Origin: Anaspis maculata
Taxonomy: Eukaryota > Arthropoda > Insecta > Coleoptera > Scraptiidae
Direction of reading: 5' to 3'
DNA: 64,000 bases
Assembly (NCBI GenBank): GCA_949128115.1
Contig: OX421965.1
Coordinates: forward strand, 5,385,253-5,449,252
The translations under genes were made by a program, and so were the position numbers. The notes below the pieces were generated by a model. It had not been told where the DNA came from. It made no database searches and worked only from the letters and a program-made list of their open reading frames with translations. Positions 1 through 11,787 of the stretch are shown piece after piece (position 1 is the first letter of the stretch; each line of letters opens with the position of its first letter).

Positions 1-1128
1 TGCCAACATTTCCCAAACTTGAAGGAGGAATCTGAATAGAATATATTCCAAAATACATTGCGGCATCAAAATTTATAAGGTTCTCTCCATTATTAGTGTT
101 GCCCTACCGCATAATTTGTTCGCTTCCTACCTACAGCAAGATAGTCTTTCATGTTCTTCTTACATCACATGAGTACATCCTGTGCCAGTTTTTTTAAAAC
201 CTATACTGAAGAATGCACTTTTTCCTAATAATTCAGCATAAATTTATCAAAATTCCATGGAGGATCTTTTCCCAATGACCTAAGAAATGACCCAGAAACC
301 TCGTGATTTTCTGTTTTTTTTTCATGAAAAATCGACACTATTTTATTTAAATAGCTGCTAAAACCGAACCGCTGAACTAATGGCTATGAATCTTGGTAGA
401 CAACCTGAAGAATGATCAAGGGTCGTAATCACGGTGTTCAATTACTTGCAATGGCTCGATGGCTAGCAGTGGATCCTCTAGTTCTGAGGAATCCGATAAA
501 ATCCGTGCATCATCTTTCATTCAGCAAAAATGGTATGATGGTCCATCCAAGGTGATCTTTCACATGATAGAGTAATGGCATGGTACTAGCCTAATGACTA
601 TCAGTCACTTTTTCGGTCATCAGCTTGATATTCACAAAACAAGATGGCGGCTCCCCTCCAAAAAAGTTGACTGTCTTATTTAGGAAAATAGTAGGCCTAG
701 AAAAGAACTGCAGCTGTTATCCATTCATGACGTCTTTTATGCAGGCAATACCAAATTTCATTCTGATATCTTTAAAAATAAGCGATATAATAAAGATAAT
801 GTTTTTTTGACAGATCTCTGTTTTTTTGGAGTATCTCAAAAACGGTAATTAATGTTTGAAAATGGTTTAGTGTACCTCAACAACCATCAAATTGCGCATC
901 ATATGACATGCCCTGCAATACTCTACCTTTGTCCGTTCAAAAGATGCAATTTTTTAAAATTGTTTTTCTTCTTCACCCTGTATACAGGATCTGAACTAAA
1001 ATTTGGCTTGCGGCGATGGACAGAATTGTTCAGACATGTTCTAAGGACATGTGTGCCAAAGGGCATTGCAACTCAGAAATGCAGCGAACAGGACTTTTTC
1101 CGAACGTGCCGACTCCACTATAGGACAA
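1..1128 (+). repeat. 1.1-kb dispersed repeat, copy A
   Basis: This stretch recurs as an inverted copy at 34492-35614 and as a shorter direct copy at 35783-36693, with long runs of identical bases throughout. The shared sequence ends near 1128, shortly after a CACCCTGTATACAGG segment. The left end runs off the window, so the true start is unseen. Short ORFs inside are not conserved between copies in a way that suggests coding. No terminal repeats or target duplication can be shown, so the element class is unknown. Confidence 0.85.
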
Positions 1129-1995
1129 GAACGAGAGACCTTAATGTATTCAGAATGAATTATTTATTCGAAAGAAGCGTGGCTATTAGCAAATTCTTTT
1201 CCTAAACGGGCTGTTGACGGCGTTTGAAATTTGGGCCACATTTTATCAAGCCCTTGGCTCTGAATGTTTGTCTTAAGTCAATTCTGATCCTCAGGTCTTT
1301 TTACCTATAGTTTTAGCTTCAATATGAGCCCCAAATTTTTGAAATCGATCAACAGAAAAAAAAGTTATCCATGCAAAACTAGAGAGATGATTTTGTGTGC
1401 TCACCCTGTAAATATAGGAGATAAGCAGAGAATTCGAACACTACCCTGTACTTTGAGGCCTAGCCAGTCTTCTTTATGATAAAAATTAAAGAGGAAAAAA
1501 TTCTTTTTCGGACGGGAGCTTCTTGACGATTCAGAAATTTGGCACTGTCCTATTGAACACCTGTAGAAAATTTATGTGAATTATCAAGTATCTTGCAAAA
1601 CATCGAAACTATGTCAATATCTAGTTGCTATTGTGCTTAAGGATGGCATTTCCTAGCATAAAAAATGGCTGAAACAGACTGCGGATTAGCTGCAGAGCGA
1701 AAGAGAAACAGATAGATTCTTGTGGAGTGAGTTTCTGCCAAATCTGAGCAGCTAAAAATGTGACAAAAAAATAAGTTACTCAAATTTGGACTGGCAAGAG
1801 AATGAGGGACTTTTTTTGAAAAAAAAATTGAAATTTAGAAAAAAAATCGAGTTTTTTGAATTTTGAAATTTTGAAATATATTTTTCATTCTAGATTTTAG
1901 ATTACTCTTCTTTTTTTCAAGTCTCTTACTCCACTGGTTCTCATGAAATCACGGTTAAAGAAAAAACACAAGGAAATGCCGTCCTTAAAACAATA
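1129..1995. other. Intergenic, AT-rich, with a repeat scrap
   Basis: No gene seen. About 1317-1412 (AGCTTCAATATGAGC through TCACCCTGTAA) resembles the segment at 48420-48525 and its inverted partner at 47685-47790 inside the TA-flanked foldback element, so it is probably a scrap of the same repeat family. The part around 1790-1930 is low-complexity A/T. Confidence 0.5.
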
Positions 1996-3400
1996 TTGAG
2001 CAGTGTCGCTTTTTATATCAATAAATATTTAATATATCGACTTTTCCAAATGACTCTCAAGAGCATATCACCCCGGCATCGATACTTAATTTGGAATTTT
2101 TCGAAGCCCATTCGGAATTACCGCCGGCCGTCTGCGGGCCATTATCGAGACTCTCGTGGTAATTCTACTGATATTGTTTCCGGTAAATTTCGTTCTCGAT
2201 TTTGGATCCGGCAAAGCACGAGATATGCAATCTACTGCGCTCTGCACTACACAACCGACCTTAATCGTCCACGAAATTACTGCCACAATATGGTGCTGCA
2301 TTTCATTGTCTCCCCTAATCTGTGCGCCGTAATGGAATTTTCTGCCTCGCATAAGCCCGGCGTTATATTCCCGTTGAAACTAATTGATTTTTTACGAGAG
2401 AAAGTGTGTGTGTGTGTGTACGTTGATGGATTTTTGCAATATTTACGCATTTTTCCGGACGGAATTATGGCTGGTCGAGTGGTCGTGCGTAGTTTTTGAA
2501 TCCAGAACACTTTTTTGTAGTACTCCCACCTATCTGGTGCTTTACTTACTAGTACTATTATAGGGACCGTGTATGATGCCATGTGGCGCCGTGTAGTGAG
2601 CGAGGTTGACAACAACTACCCTCCATTTGACAGCGACAGTTGACGCTTGATATCACGCGCCACGCGGCAAGCAAACAACATCCAAAACACCAGGCGAAAA
2701 CAACCGCACCGCACTAGAAGATTTGTAGGCTAGGCTAGGCTAGGTTACCACATCCAACCGCTCGCCTACGATATTGGATCTCTGGATCAGTCGCAATTTT
2801 CGTTGCCTATTATCCCCCGCTATTCCGAAAGCAGTCACAACTCCACTTCGGTCGACAATGCCCCCTCAGGTCCGTCATCTTGCCACATCGGCGGCCTCAA
2901 GTCTAGGACGAACACTGCGAAGTCGATCCCATTCTCCATGACTCCACCCTCGACAAGCCTGGATGCGCGAAGGTTGATCTTGCTTCTTTCTTCTTGTCAC
3001 ATCGTCTGGTTCCGTTGTCGTTTTGTCCACTGCGAGGTTCTCTGGTTTTGTCACAGTGATTCCAACGCAATTTTAGGTTGATAAGGACAACCGTTGCCGT
3101 AGGCTAGCGGCTGGAGGCTCCAGTCCTCCTTCGTGCACGGTCCCTGTGCCGATGCAGCCAGCAATACATCAATCCACAGATGTTTGTATTGTTAGTTGCC
3201 AAAATATATGTCTTGTTATGTGTTCACATTTTTTTCCATTTATTTTGTATCGAACAACACAACCTACAGGATAGATTAGATCAGAGGTGGTCGTTTGGTC
3301 TCGGAGGATCTTTTCTGCACTGCGACCTATAAGATCTTTTGTGCGCAACCTACAGGGTGAAAAACACTTTATTCGTTTCATTCTTTTTTTGGGGTGGAAT
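1996..3400. other. GC-richer unassigned stretch
   Basis: Several overlapping ORFs of 70-167 codons occur on both strands (for example 1996-2499 plus and 2277-2615 minus), but none resembles a known family and they overlap each other. A short GT run lies at 2404-2420 and a short GGCTA tandem at 2726-2745. The higher GC and CpG content would fit a host exon or promoter region, but no splice pattern could be assigned. Confidence 0.3.
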
Positions 3401-3520
3401 CAATTCAGGTAATAATCTTATCTGATTCAATGGAAAGCTCACAGTTCTGCGCAAGCCAAAGTACTCAACAAAATAACTGTCACCCTGCAAAATTTGACCC
3501 AATTTTGAAACTCGACAACT

Positions 3521-4612
3521 TTGAAATGCTATAAAGGATTCAATCAATTTTCAGACCGTTCGCTAGCCCAGTTTGACATGCTCCCCCCAAAGGTCAATAC
3601 AATTGCAATCGTGAATCAGCTGGAATATTTGGAAAGAAAATTTGTCAAAGTTCAGTTTAATTCCACAACAGTCGATTTGCAGCTTGACACGGGCGCAGAC
3701 ATTACGGTCGTTTCCGAGGACACCTGGTTTAAGATCGGTCAGTCACCAGGAGTCGTACCCGAGCAGAAAGCAAGAAATGCCTCGGGAAGCGAGCTTTAAC
3801 TTCAGTTGCAGTTCAGCTGTGAAGTTACTATTGGTCGAGTGTCAAGAGTCGTGGAATGTTTCGTCACCTCACAATCTAACCTCAACGTGCTTAAACTGGA
3901 TTGAATTCATGTTTTTAATCTGGGAGATCAGACAATCAATCATTTGTGCAATAATGTGACAAAATTGACTTCTAAGGAACAGAATATTTTGAATCAATTT
4001 TCAGACATCTTTAAGCCTGATATGGGACTATGTACAAAAACCAAAGCTTCTCTGGTGTTGAAGCCAGATAGTTACCCAGTTTTCCGACCTAGACGTCCTG
4101 TCCCATATGCCGTGCTGCCGCAGCTGGATAAAGAGTTCCGGAGACTGGAAGAAACAGGCATAATTGAGAAGGTCGAGTACGCTGGATGGGCGGCACCGAT
4201 AGTGGTTGTGAAGAGAAAAAGCGGCAAGATTAGGGTGTGCGCCGATTTCTCCACCGCCTTGAACAACGCACTCGAATTACACAGACACCCATTATCCCTG
4301 CCGGGAGTCATATTAGCAGGAATGACTAACTGCTCCATCTTTAGTCAGATTGACCTGTCCGATGCATACTTACAGGTAGAGATCGAATCTGAATCCAGAA
4401 AATACGTCACCATCATCAACACCCACAGGGGTTTATATCAATTCACGAGACTTCCAGCAGGAATCAAGTCGGCACCAGGAATATCTCAACAGATTATGGA
4501 CTCCAAGACGGCAGGATTGTCGAAGACATATGCGTACATGGATGATATCATTGTACAAAATGGTTATGTACCTATGCAAGCAGATCTTGGTGTGTTTTCT
4601 TGTATCGTTTAA
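3521..4612 (+). pseudogene. Mag-like Ty3/gypsy pol fragment (protease and reverse transcriptase)
   Basis: One reading frame carries an aspartic protease motif (LDTGADITVVSE at about 3686-3721) and then a reverse transcriptase: a WAAPIVVVKRKSGK stretch, CADFSTALNNAL, the SQIDLSDAYLQVEIE motif, RLPAGIKSAPGISQQIM, and the catalytic YMDDI box near 4535-4549. This order and wording are typical of the Mag/K02A2.6-like branch of Ty3/gypsy elements. The frame is broken by stops at 3797-3799 and 3902-3904 and ends before the thumb, RNase H and integrase. No LTRs or gag are visible nearby. It is a dead internal fragment. Assignment to gypsy is secure; the branch is less so. Confidence 0.85.
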
Positions 4613-5414
4613 GATAACAGTGCGCTCCGGTCTTTTGTGTCTTGAGGTATCGTTTATTTGGGGCTCTGTGAACACCTTTGTCGTTTCTGTAGCTTCAGCA
4701 ACTCCAGTACCTATGCCCATCCCGCTGGCGTATACCTACCTACGTTCAAGCTTCAATGTATGCAGTTCCCTTGTATGATTCGGTACTAGGGCTCCATGGT
4801 GTCTTTTAGTCGTTCAAAGCCCTGATGGGGCCCCCACCTGTGACTATCAGATTTTTCCGCTTCAGGCCAAAGCGACGCCGTTGTGTCTTCTTGGGTTGGT
4901 TGGAGCCCTATAGGTTCCCTGTTGTCTACGGATGTCTCTTGGAGTCCCACTGAGCCCTCCTCTTATTTTTTAGTCTTTAGAACTATTGTGCCGTCAGATG
5001 TCGTCTGGACCTACCCTTCTTCTAGACTCCTTATGTCAGAAGTGATCCTCCGCACATCCTCTGCGATGAACAAAATTTGTTATTTCAGGGAGCCCCCATT
5101 GCAAAATTGACAGCTCTACCTTGTCTCCCGACAGGCGCATCATTCTGACAGTAGCGACATCATGATCAACAGGCTTCAGTTATTCAGAAATGGCATCAAA
5201 CATGAATCGATAGCAGTGTTTAGTGCTTGCAGCAAAAAATACTCATGTCACCCTTGTACCCCTCAACCCGGGGTACCGAGTCGCGGACCAGCAGGAGGTA
5301 ATCGAAAAGAACAGCGGGCCGAACTATTCATTTATATCATTGGTTCTAGGAACAATCATGCCGAAGCTCTTGTTTGTATCACAAAATGCAGGATTTTTTT
5401 GAGTACCGCAAGCA
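4613..5414. other. Intergenic, possible decayed coding on minus strand
   Basis: No ORF can be assigned. On the minus strand between about 5075 and 4785 a frame with only a few stops reads as a hydrophilic, glutamate- and threonine-rich protein, which could be an old gag-like or host fragment. I do not recognise it. Confidence 0.25.
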
Positions 5415-5665
5415 CTTCAGCACTGCATTTTTTTTATTCACGAAATGTGCAAGTTTCATTTTGAACAAATCACTGTCGGGAAACTGAAACCGTGTCGAGT
5501 CTGAAAATAGGCCTACACAACGCCCAATGCAATCTACTTTCGATATCAGTTGGAATTTTTTGAAAAAACCTGATGTAAAAGCAGAAAAGAACAAATTGAG
5601 TAGAGTCCTGCACCAAACGCGGGTATTCTTAGTCAAAGTTAGGGTGAGCGGCCGTCTCGGGTAGT
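5415..5665 (+). repeat. Dispersed repeat, copy 1 of 2
   Basis: This 250-bp stretch is repeated in the same orientation at about 62930-63180. Shared landmarks are ACGAAATGTGCAA / ACGGAATGTGCAA, CCCAATGCAATCTACTTTCG / CCCAGTTCAATCTACTTCCG and the GGGTGAG...AACGGC end. A related tail also occurs near 30910-30960. The element class is unknown. Confidence 0.7.
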
Positions 5666-5794
5666 AACGGCCAGGAAAAAGACGTTTTTGTGTAGAGGCA
5701 TGCGAACAGCGTTTAATGGATATGATTCTTCACACGTAACGTAACGAATTTCTCTTGTTTCTTCTTCAAGATTGAAAAAGAATTATTCAAATAT

Positions 5795-6310
5795 ATAGAA
5801 AAATTCAAAAGTTATTTACATCTCAACACCTACCTTACACACAAGACTTACCCACTCCTATCTCCTTTCTCGTCAAGATCCCCCAAACTGTCCTACATGC
5901 AACAATCCTACCAGACTAAATCTACACCACATCTTGAACATCTGCCTACATTTTCATCTTGCCAGAATGTCACATCAGATTACAGAATCAACAAGAACCC
6001 TTATCGACCCTACATCATTCCCAAATGTTCTCTCTTTTCTCAGAGAAATTCAACTATTTGACCAAATCTAATCCAAGCTTCCCAGTGTCCCAGCGTCCCA
6101 GCTGCTAATAATCCACCTTGAGAATCTCTAGATTTTCTTCAAAAAGCTGACCTCTTCGACAAAATTTGACACCAAACCCAAATACAAATCACAGTATGAC
6201 TGACCAACTCTGCTCAGAGAAATATGCAAATAACTAGCATTAAAGTCAGTCGATACAAACACAGTGAAGACGCTAATAACTCTTAGCAGTTGATGCGTCT
6301 TTGCACATCA
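5795..6310 (+). pseudogene. LINE ORF2 C-terminus and 3' tail
   Basis: A frame open from about 5795 to the stop at 6067-6069 reads RLTHSYLLSRQDPPNCPTC followed by an LHHILNIC zinc-binding end. It matches the end of ORF2 of the large LINE in this window, which has KLTHSYLLEKTNPPTCSSC in the same place. The sequence after the stop also resembles that LINE's 3' UTR: both carry a TCTGCTCAGAGAA block and end in a GACGCTAAT...AGCAGT...GCGTC tail. So this is a 5'-truncated copy of a related LINE. Confidence 0.8.
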
Positions 6311-6592
6311 AAAAAGGAAAAAAAATCGGAAGATTCTGAAAGACCAAGTGACATGAAGATAGGCAACATGTGATCAATTATTGAAATTAGAAGCAAAAAT
6401 AGGACAATATTCCTGAAAACCACGTAGCCTTTTCCAAATAATATCATTGTAAAAATCGTCAGTTGTTGAAGCTTCATTCAGTTTTATCATTTGAGTCCGG
6501 TTCCGATAAGCTAGGCCAGTTCTGCAATTTCTCGTGGAAAGGAAACCCCTCGGAAAATTGAGAGAATTTTGACAGAAATTGTCAGGAAATGT
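6311..6592. other. Intergenic
   Basis: Nothing recognised; a 64-codon minus-strand ORF here (6283-6477) has no family resemblance. Confidence 0.3.
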
Positions 6593-9500
6593 TCAAGAAC
6601 CAGTAACGCACACATCTACATCTACCCTAGCTCCGTTCTCCAAAAGCACCAGAACCATTTCGTGATACCGGCGTTCGACCGCCAAAAACAAAGGTGTTCT
6701 GAACAAGTCGTCGACATTGACATCGTAAATTTTCAGCAGTTTTGGCCTGAATCTCAAAGCGTTGTTTTCGACAGCCAGGAAGAGCAGATTACGTTCATCA
6801 AGGAATGCACCGTTCGGTACTGTTTCTATTCTACTGAACAGAGTTCCGTAATTAAACTTTATGCTGTAGTAGCACAGGGTCAGTTCGTCGCAATGCGTCA
6901 GTTTGTTGAGGTTAAAGTCGAACTTCCGTGATATGACCTCGAGCGAAGACGATGATAGCGATTTGTCGGCATAGTTAATGGAGTCCCATTGGTGTATCGA
7001 ATCGACGGCGAATGGATCGTTGTGTTCCAGAAGACACTCGAGTATTTCCAAGTGTTTGGGATCTTCTTCAGCTGCTGTACGGCTGATGAAGTACTCTGGC
7101 ATAGAAGGCTTTATGAGTTCACGAGTCACACCCCATGACGCTGCTATGTGTAACGGGCTGCGTCCTCCTGCGTCTTTACAAGTAAAATCTTCGCATTTGC
7201 TTAGAAGCTGCGAGTTTTTGTAAAGAACCGCCAGGTGTGCCCCACTGTTTTTTGCTAGGATCACATCAAACGAACACCGTTGAGTTTTTCTTTGAGAACA
7301 TTTAGATGTGTTGTAGATTTCGTGAAAACCAAGAACTTCGCCAAGAACTCTGCGTAGGTCCTGTGCGCAAACACGGCCATTCCTATGCCGTTGACTTTGA
7401 ACACTCTGACTATCAGTTCTAAGGTGTCATCTTCGCCTTTGAAGTCGTCTGACAGTTCAGTACAGTCAAGCTTCAGTTCGTTGAAGTCAATCCTGTCCAA
7501 ACAAGCTTGTAACGCGGCAATTTCGTAAAACTTCAAGCGCGACCTTTCAATGGCTTTGCGAATGTTCGGATGAGTGTTTGCATTTCCCACTTTCTTGAAG
7601 TAGTGATCAAATTTACTTTCTATGAAGCTACGGTAAATATTTGTCACAATCACAATCTTCCCCTGCAAAATTTCTCCGGGATTCTCACAAAATATTTCCG
7701 TCAACATGTACGCTTGAAGCGGGACTCCTGCGTCGAATCCAAACATTGCAATGTTCTTGTACATTTTTTCCAGTACCATTTCAAACTCTTCAGGATCGCA
7801 TTTGTCCTTGAGCTTTTGATTTATGAAGTTTCTCAGATCGGCATGGCGAAAGTGGGTCAAGGTTGAAACGAACGTGTCGGAAGGCGTCTTGTAACATTCC
7901 TGAACAGTAAAAACGACACGCGATCAGTTGTCTGAAGCCGTGTTTTTGGAATTTGCCAACTGCTTCTATGACTGCTCGTGCTACGTCTTCGGAAAGTTCA
8001 TCAAAACCATCCCACAATACAACAACACGATTGGCGCTTGCAAAGCTTTGTGCAACTTTTTTGTCAAAATCATTGGTTACTGCCGAAAAGTACGTGAACA
8101 GGTCAGTATCAACGTCATTTTCGAATAGTTCGAAGTGTTCGAACTATCGACTATCGATTTTGATAGAGCAGTAGCTTTCAGGTGTGTTCACTTCGAGGAA
8201 GTCCAGCATGACTGACTTACCCATTCCAGGGTCTGCGCAGAGTATGTTTAAATTATTTGTAAAATGGCTATCGATTTCTCTATCGCTGACTAAGTGCTCA
8301 TTTTCGTTTTTGCGAAATGGCATCAGCTCATTAATTTTTCCTTTGCTCCTTATCCATTCCAAGCGGCTCTGGTCGGTGAAACGTAGATGATGGATCACGT
8401 TTTCTGAAGAACCCGATATTAGTTGATCGAACTTGGCTTGCTCATTGCAGAATACAATAAGATTTTTGGGCAAATTCCGTTGTTCCAAATAATGGCTCGA
8501 AGGTTTCACACCTGTGAGAATCAAATATTCGTCAATGTGTACAACGGTCACTGATTTATTGTGTTTTCTTAGTGTTGCAATGTCTGATGCTTCTATGACA
8601 AATAATCCGTCACAATGCACGACATCCATCTTAAACAATACTTTCTGTACTGTTCTACCAACGTAATATTTAGGCAAACGCGATTTCAGTTCACCAACAA
8701 GTAGTGTAGCATCAACCACATCCGTAACAGTTCTGTAGCTATGATATCCAAGGAATCATCCAAAGCCACCAAGTCTTTGATTGGAAGTCTTGCGATTTTG
8801 AAGTTTTCAGCAATACGATCGTATAAATGTTTTGGAACATCAACTAAAGTGTTGAAGACCTTCCAGTTCTCGCTCAGTCCATGACTGCTGCCATCCAACA
8901 AGAATTTCTTGCGTTGACCTTGAGTCTTGAGTTGCACAATTCCATTGCTTTTCTTACCGTGTCATTGTATCGGACGGCTAAAAGAACCAAATTCAAATAC
9001 CACGATTTCAACAAATTTTGGCTCGGGAGCAACCCAAATTTAGTCAACAAATCAGAATCTTCCACGGCTGCATCGCTTATAACGCCAACGTTTAGATTTT
9101 CAATAACAGTGATCTCGGAACATTTGACGGCGTCTTCGGACAACTCTCCATTGGCAGTCCTCTTTGTGCCCAGAGGAAAATTCAAAATATATGGGTTCAA
9201 AATCAGTTCCGCTAGTTTAACTCTGACATCATATTTGCTAAATTTGTGAAAACCATAATCGCCTCGACACCAGTTTTTGAAGTACACTAGCACGTGAGCA
9301 CCTCACGAATTTCTGTTTCCACATCTCTAGCGTGCATTTGGTTGGTGAACAGGGCGAACTTTTCTGAAAACTCGGGATCGATTTTACCACCTCGGAATTT
9401 GTACATTGAGTTCACGCCATTGCTTGTGTCAAACAAACACATGGCATCTTTTCTTGTCATCGCTCCAATGCTCTTCGCCACGGTGATTTGCGAATTTGGC

Positions 9501-10060
9501 ATCAACATTTCGTCGACTTGAATCTCTTGCTTGCCACAGCGTTGCACCAAGGCCGGCAAAAACGAATTGGTGTAGAGTACGAAACGAAAATTGTCAAAGT
9601 TGTTGGGGTTGTTGGTTTTGATCCTCAAGAAATCGTTGCTGTGACGTTTCAAGCTAAAGTTACCGCTACTACCTGACATAGACGCCAACGAAATGCTCCT
9701 TGAACTGAAATGGTGTTTCAGCTGCAAGGTATAGACACGGCTGACTTGGTTCGGTAGTTCGAGCTCCACGACGACGTCATCGAAATCGCCGAAGTCCTTG
9801 TTGTTTGTCGACAGGAGGAAGTCGATTACTGAATCGTCCAAAGCGAACTTGACGGCGTAGTAGGCGGCGACGAGGAACTCGTAGTCTTTTCCATAGTCGA
9901 TGACGCCGTCTCTGATAGGGAAAGACTACAAAACAGTGTTTGTTTTTTGAACAGTTCAATTCGTAATTTGAGTCGGTTTAGTTAATACTCACTCTTTGCC
10001 GTACTTTGGCAAAGTAATGTATTCGCGAATTGGGCCAAAAACCGTCGGTTGATAACGCAC
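6593..10060 (-). pseudogene. NACHT-ankyrin repeat protein pseudogene
   Basis: Reading down the minus strand, a 5' exon ending at 9992 encodes VRYQPTVFGPIREYITLPKY. An 80-bp intron (9912-9991) with a GTGAGT donor and a pyrimidine-rich CTATCAG acceptor follows. The next exon has VVELELPNQ and LQLKHHF. A NACHT ATPase follows, with Walker A CADPGMGKSVMLD near 8200-8240 and a Walker B-type VVVLWDGFDELSED near 7990-8020. Ankyrin repeats end it (GGRSPLHIAASWG near 7150; TPLFLAVERRYHEM near 6670). Such proteins are intracellular STAND-type ATPases and form large families in some hemipterans. The frame shifts near 9290, 8930, 8710, 7860 and 7262, and has a TAG near 8142. No start codon is seen upstream, so it is a pseudogene that also lacks its 5' end. 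Confidence 0.85.
9912..9991 (-). other. Intron of the NACHT-ankyrin pseudogene
   Basis: The donor AAAGA/GTGAGT and acceptor CTTTCCCTATCAG/AGACGG join the reading frame cleanly (GK E DGVIDYGKDYEF). This makes the pseudogene a genomic, not a retroposed, copy. Confidence 0.7.
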
Positions 10061-10379
10061 GCGAGTTCTGGTGCTCTCGGTTATACCGTTTTGGTAGCAG
10101 TTTCCCGTTAGTGAGTGCCCACGAGTTTGTCACTAAACTGTGATCCTACATGATAAGGATTACCTTCCAGTTTTCCAGCTCCCAAATGTCGGCAGTTTTC
10201 CGCAGATAAGTAATTTTATATTCAATATCTATTTAAAACACGCCAAAACCTTATCAGTGACCGGCTGGCCACAAAAAGCCAACCTTTTTCCGCAGTGCGG
10301 GAGCACTGTAGAATGGAATTTATTGAGATTACCATAACAATTTAATTATTTAACATCTCAATCAAATTTCTCCCCGGAT
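10061..10379. other. Region between NACHT pseudogene and LINE
   Basis: The missing 5' end of the NACHT pseudogene and the 5' UTR of the LINE must meet here. I cannot place the junction. No target duplication for the LINE was found. Confidence 0.35.
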
Positions 10380-10423
10380 AAGACACCTGAAACAGGTGCT
10401 CTTCATATCCACCAAACACCAAA

Positions 10424-11756
10424 ATGAGTGAAACCCCAAATGTAAGCACAAATCAAAGTACACCCACCCAACATATAAACAAACCGAACATCTCTTACTC
10501 CAACGTCGCGAAAGCATCTCTGTTTCCAAAAAAAGAGTTTGCTATCGTACTCGATGTGGTCGACAATCTAAAATTAGGCGAATATGTAATACCAGTTGGG
10601 AAAATTGTCGGACCCAAAAACATAACTTTTGCTTCATGAATTTCACGAAACCGAGTCTGTATCTACATATCTACTGCTCAACTAGTAGAAGAAATCATTT
10701 CTCACCATAAAACCACTATTATCGACGGGAAAAATGTTACGATCCGCCGTCTAATTACTCCGGCACAACGGTTGATCCTCTCGAACGTCTGTCCCTCAAT
10801 CCCTCATGACATCCTTGAGAATGCTCTGAGGAACATGGGCTTCAATACCGTATCGAACATGTCCTTTGTCCGAGCTGGACTGGAGGGAGAAGAGTACTCG
10901 CACATTCTCAGCTTCAGAAGACAGATCTTTGTCCACCCCTAAGAAAATCTTGAACACCCCCAATCAATTGTAATAACCCAGGACAACACTGAGTACAGAA
11001 TTTTCATGGGAACCGGTGAGATTACATGTTTTTTATGTAAAACACAAGGACATAAAGCTGACCAATGTCCAAACCAGAACACTGCACGAACTGAAGAAAA
11101 TATTGATGATTTTTCCCCTTCACAGGATGATGCACAGTCCAATGAAATTCAAACAGAAGTTGAAATACACCAACAACCAACTGAAAAAACCAAGAGCCCC
11201 ATACACAAAATACCCGCCGAAAAAAGACCTTCACCCTCAGACACCATAGAATCAGCCGAGAGCTCCCCAAAAATTCTTGATACTCCAAACGACCCAGACT
11301 TGAAAAAAATTTGAATTTAAAAAGCCAAAAAACAAAAGAAATGCTAACAACAAATCACTGACAAAAAAAGCAAGATACTCAAAATCTGATGAAGACCTAA
11401 CTAATACTGTCATCAACACCCTCGAACCAGCTGAAAAAACCATCAATGAAGATCCTTCCAGATATATCATATCCTTTCCTGATTTTCAGAGTTTCCTTCG
11501 GGAAAGCCTCAATAGTAAAGATCCCCTAACAGCAGCAAAAAAGTATACAAACAACATCACGGCATTAATTGAGATGATTGAAGACATCTACCTGGAAGTG
11601 ACAAATCGTGCTATAAAAAATAAGTTAACTAGAATTTGCAAGAAACTAAATAGTGAAACAGATAACAGCGAAGTTGATATTTCGAGCATGGTAAGCTACT
11701 CCTCACAAGAATCTCTCGTTTCTCAACAATCTGATTTTGACACTGACGAATTCTAA
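10424..11756 (+). pseudogene. LINE ORF1 (gag-like RNA-binding protein), degraded
   Basis: It starts with ATG at 10424 (MSETPNVSTNQS). The N-terminal part includes FAIVLDVVDNLKLGEYVIP. A CCHC zinc knuckle (CFLCKTQGHKADQC) follows at about 11028-11069, as in many I- and jockey-type ORF1 proteins that coat the element RNA. A Lys/Pro/Ser-rich stretch and an acidic end (SDFDTDEF, stop 11754-11756) complete it. In-frame stops fall at 10637-10639 (probably CGA to TGA) and near 10940, and a frameshift lies near 11315. ORF2 begins about 31 bases after this stop. Confidence 0.8.
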
Positions 11757-11787
11757 AACAACAACACATAACCAAATAACATACGAG

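Noticed and set aside
1996..2499. 167-codon plus-strand ORF
   Set aside because: Contains a GT-run translated as CVCVY and overlaps two minus-strand ORFs; no domain seen.
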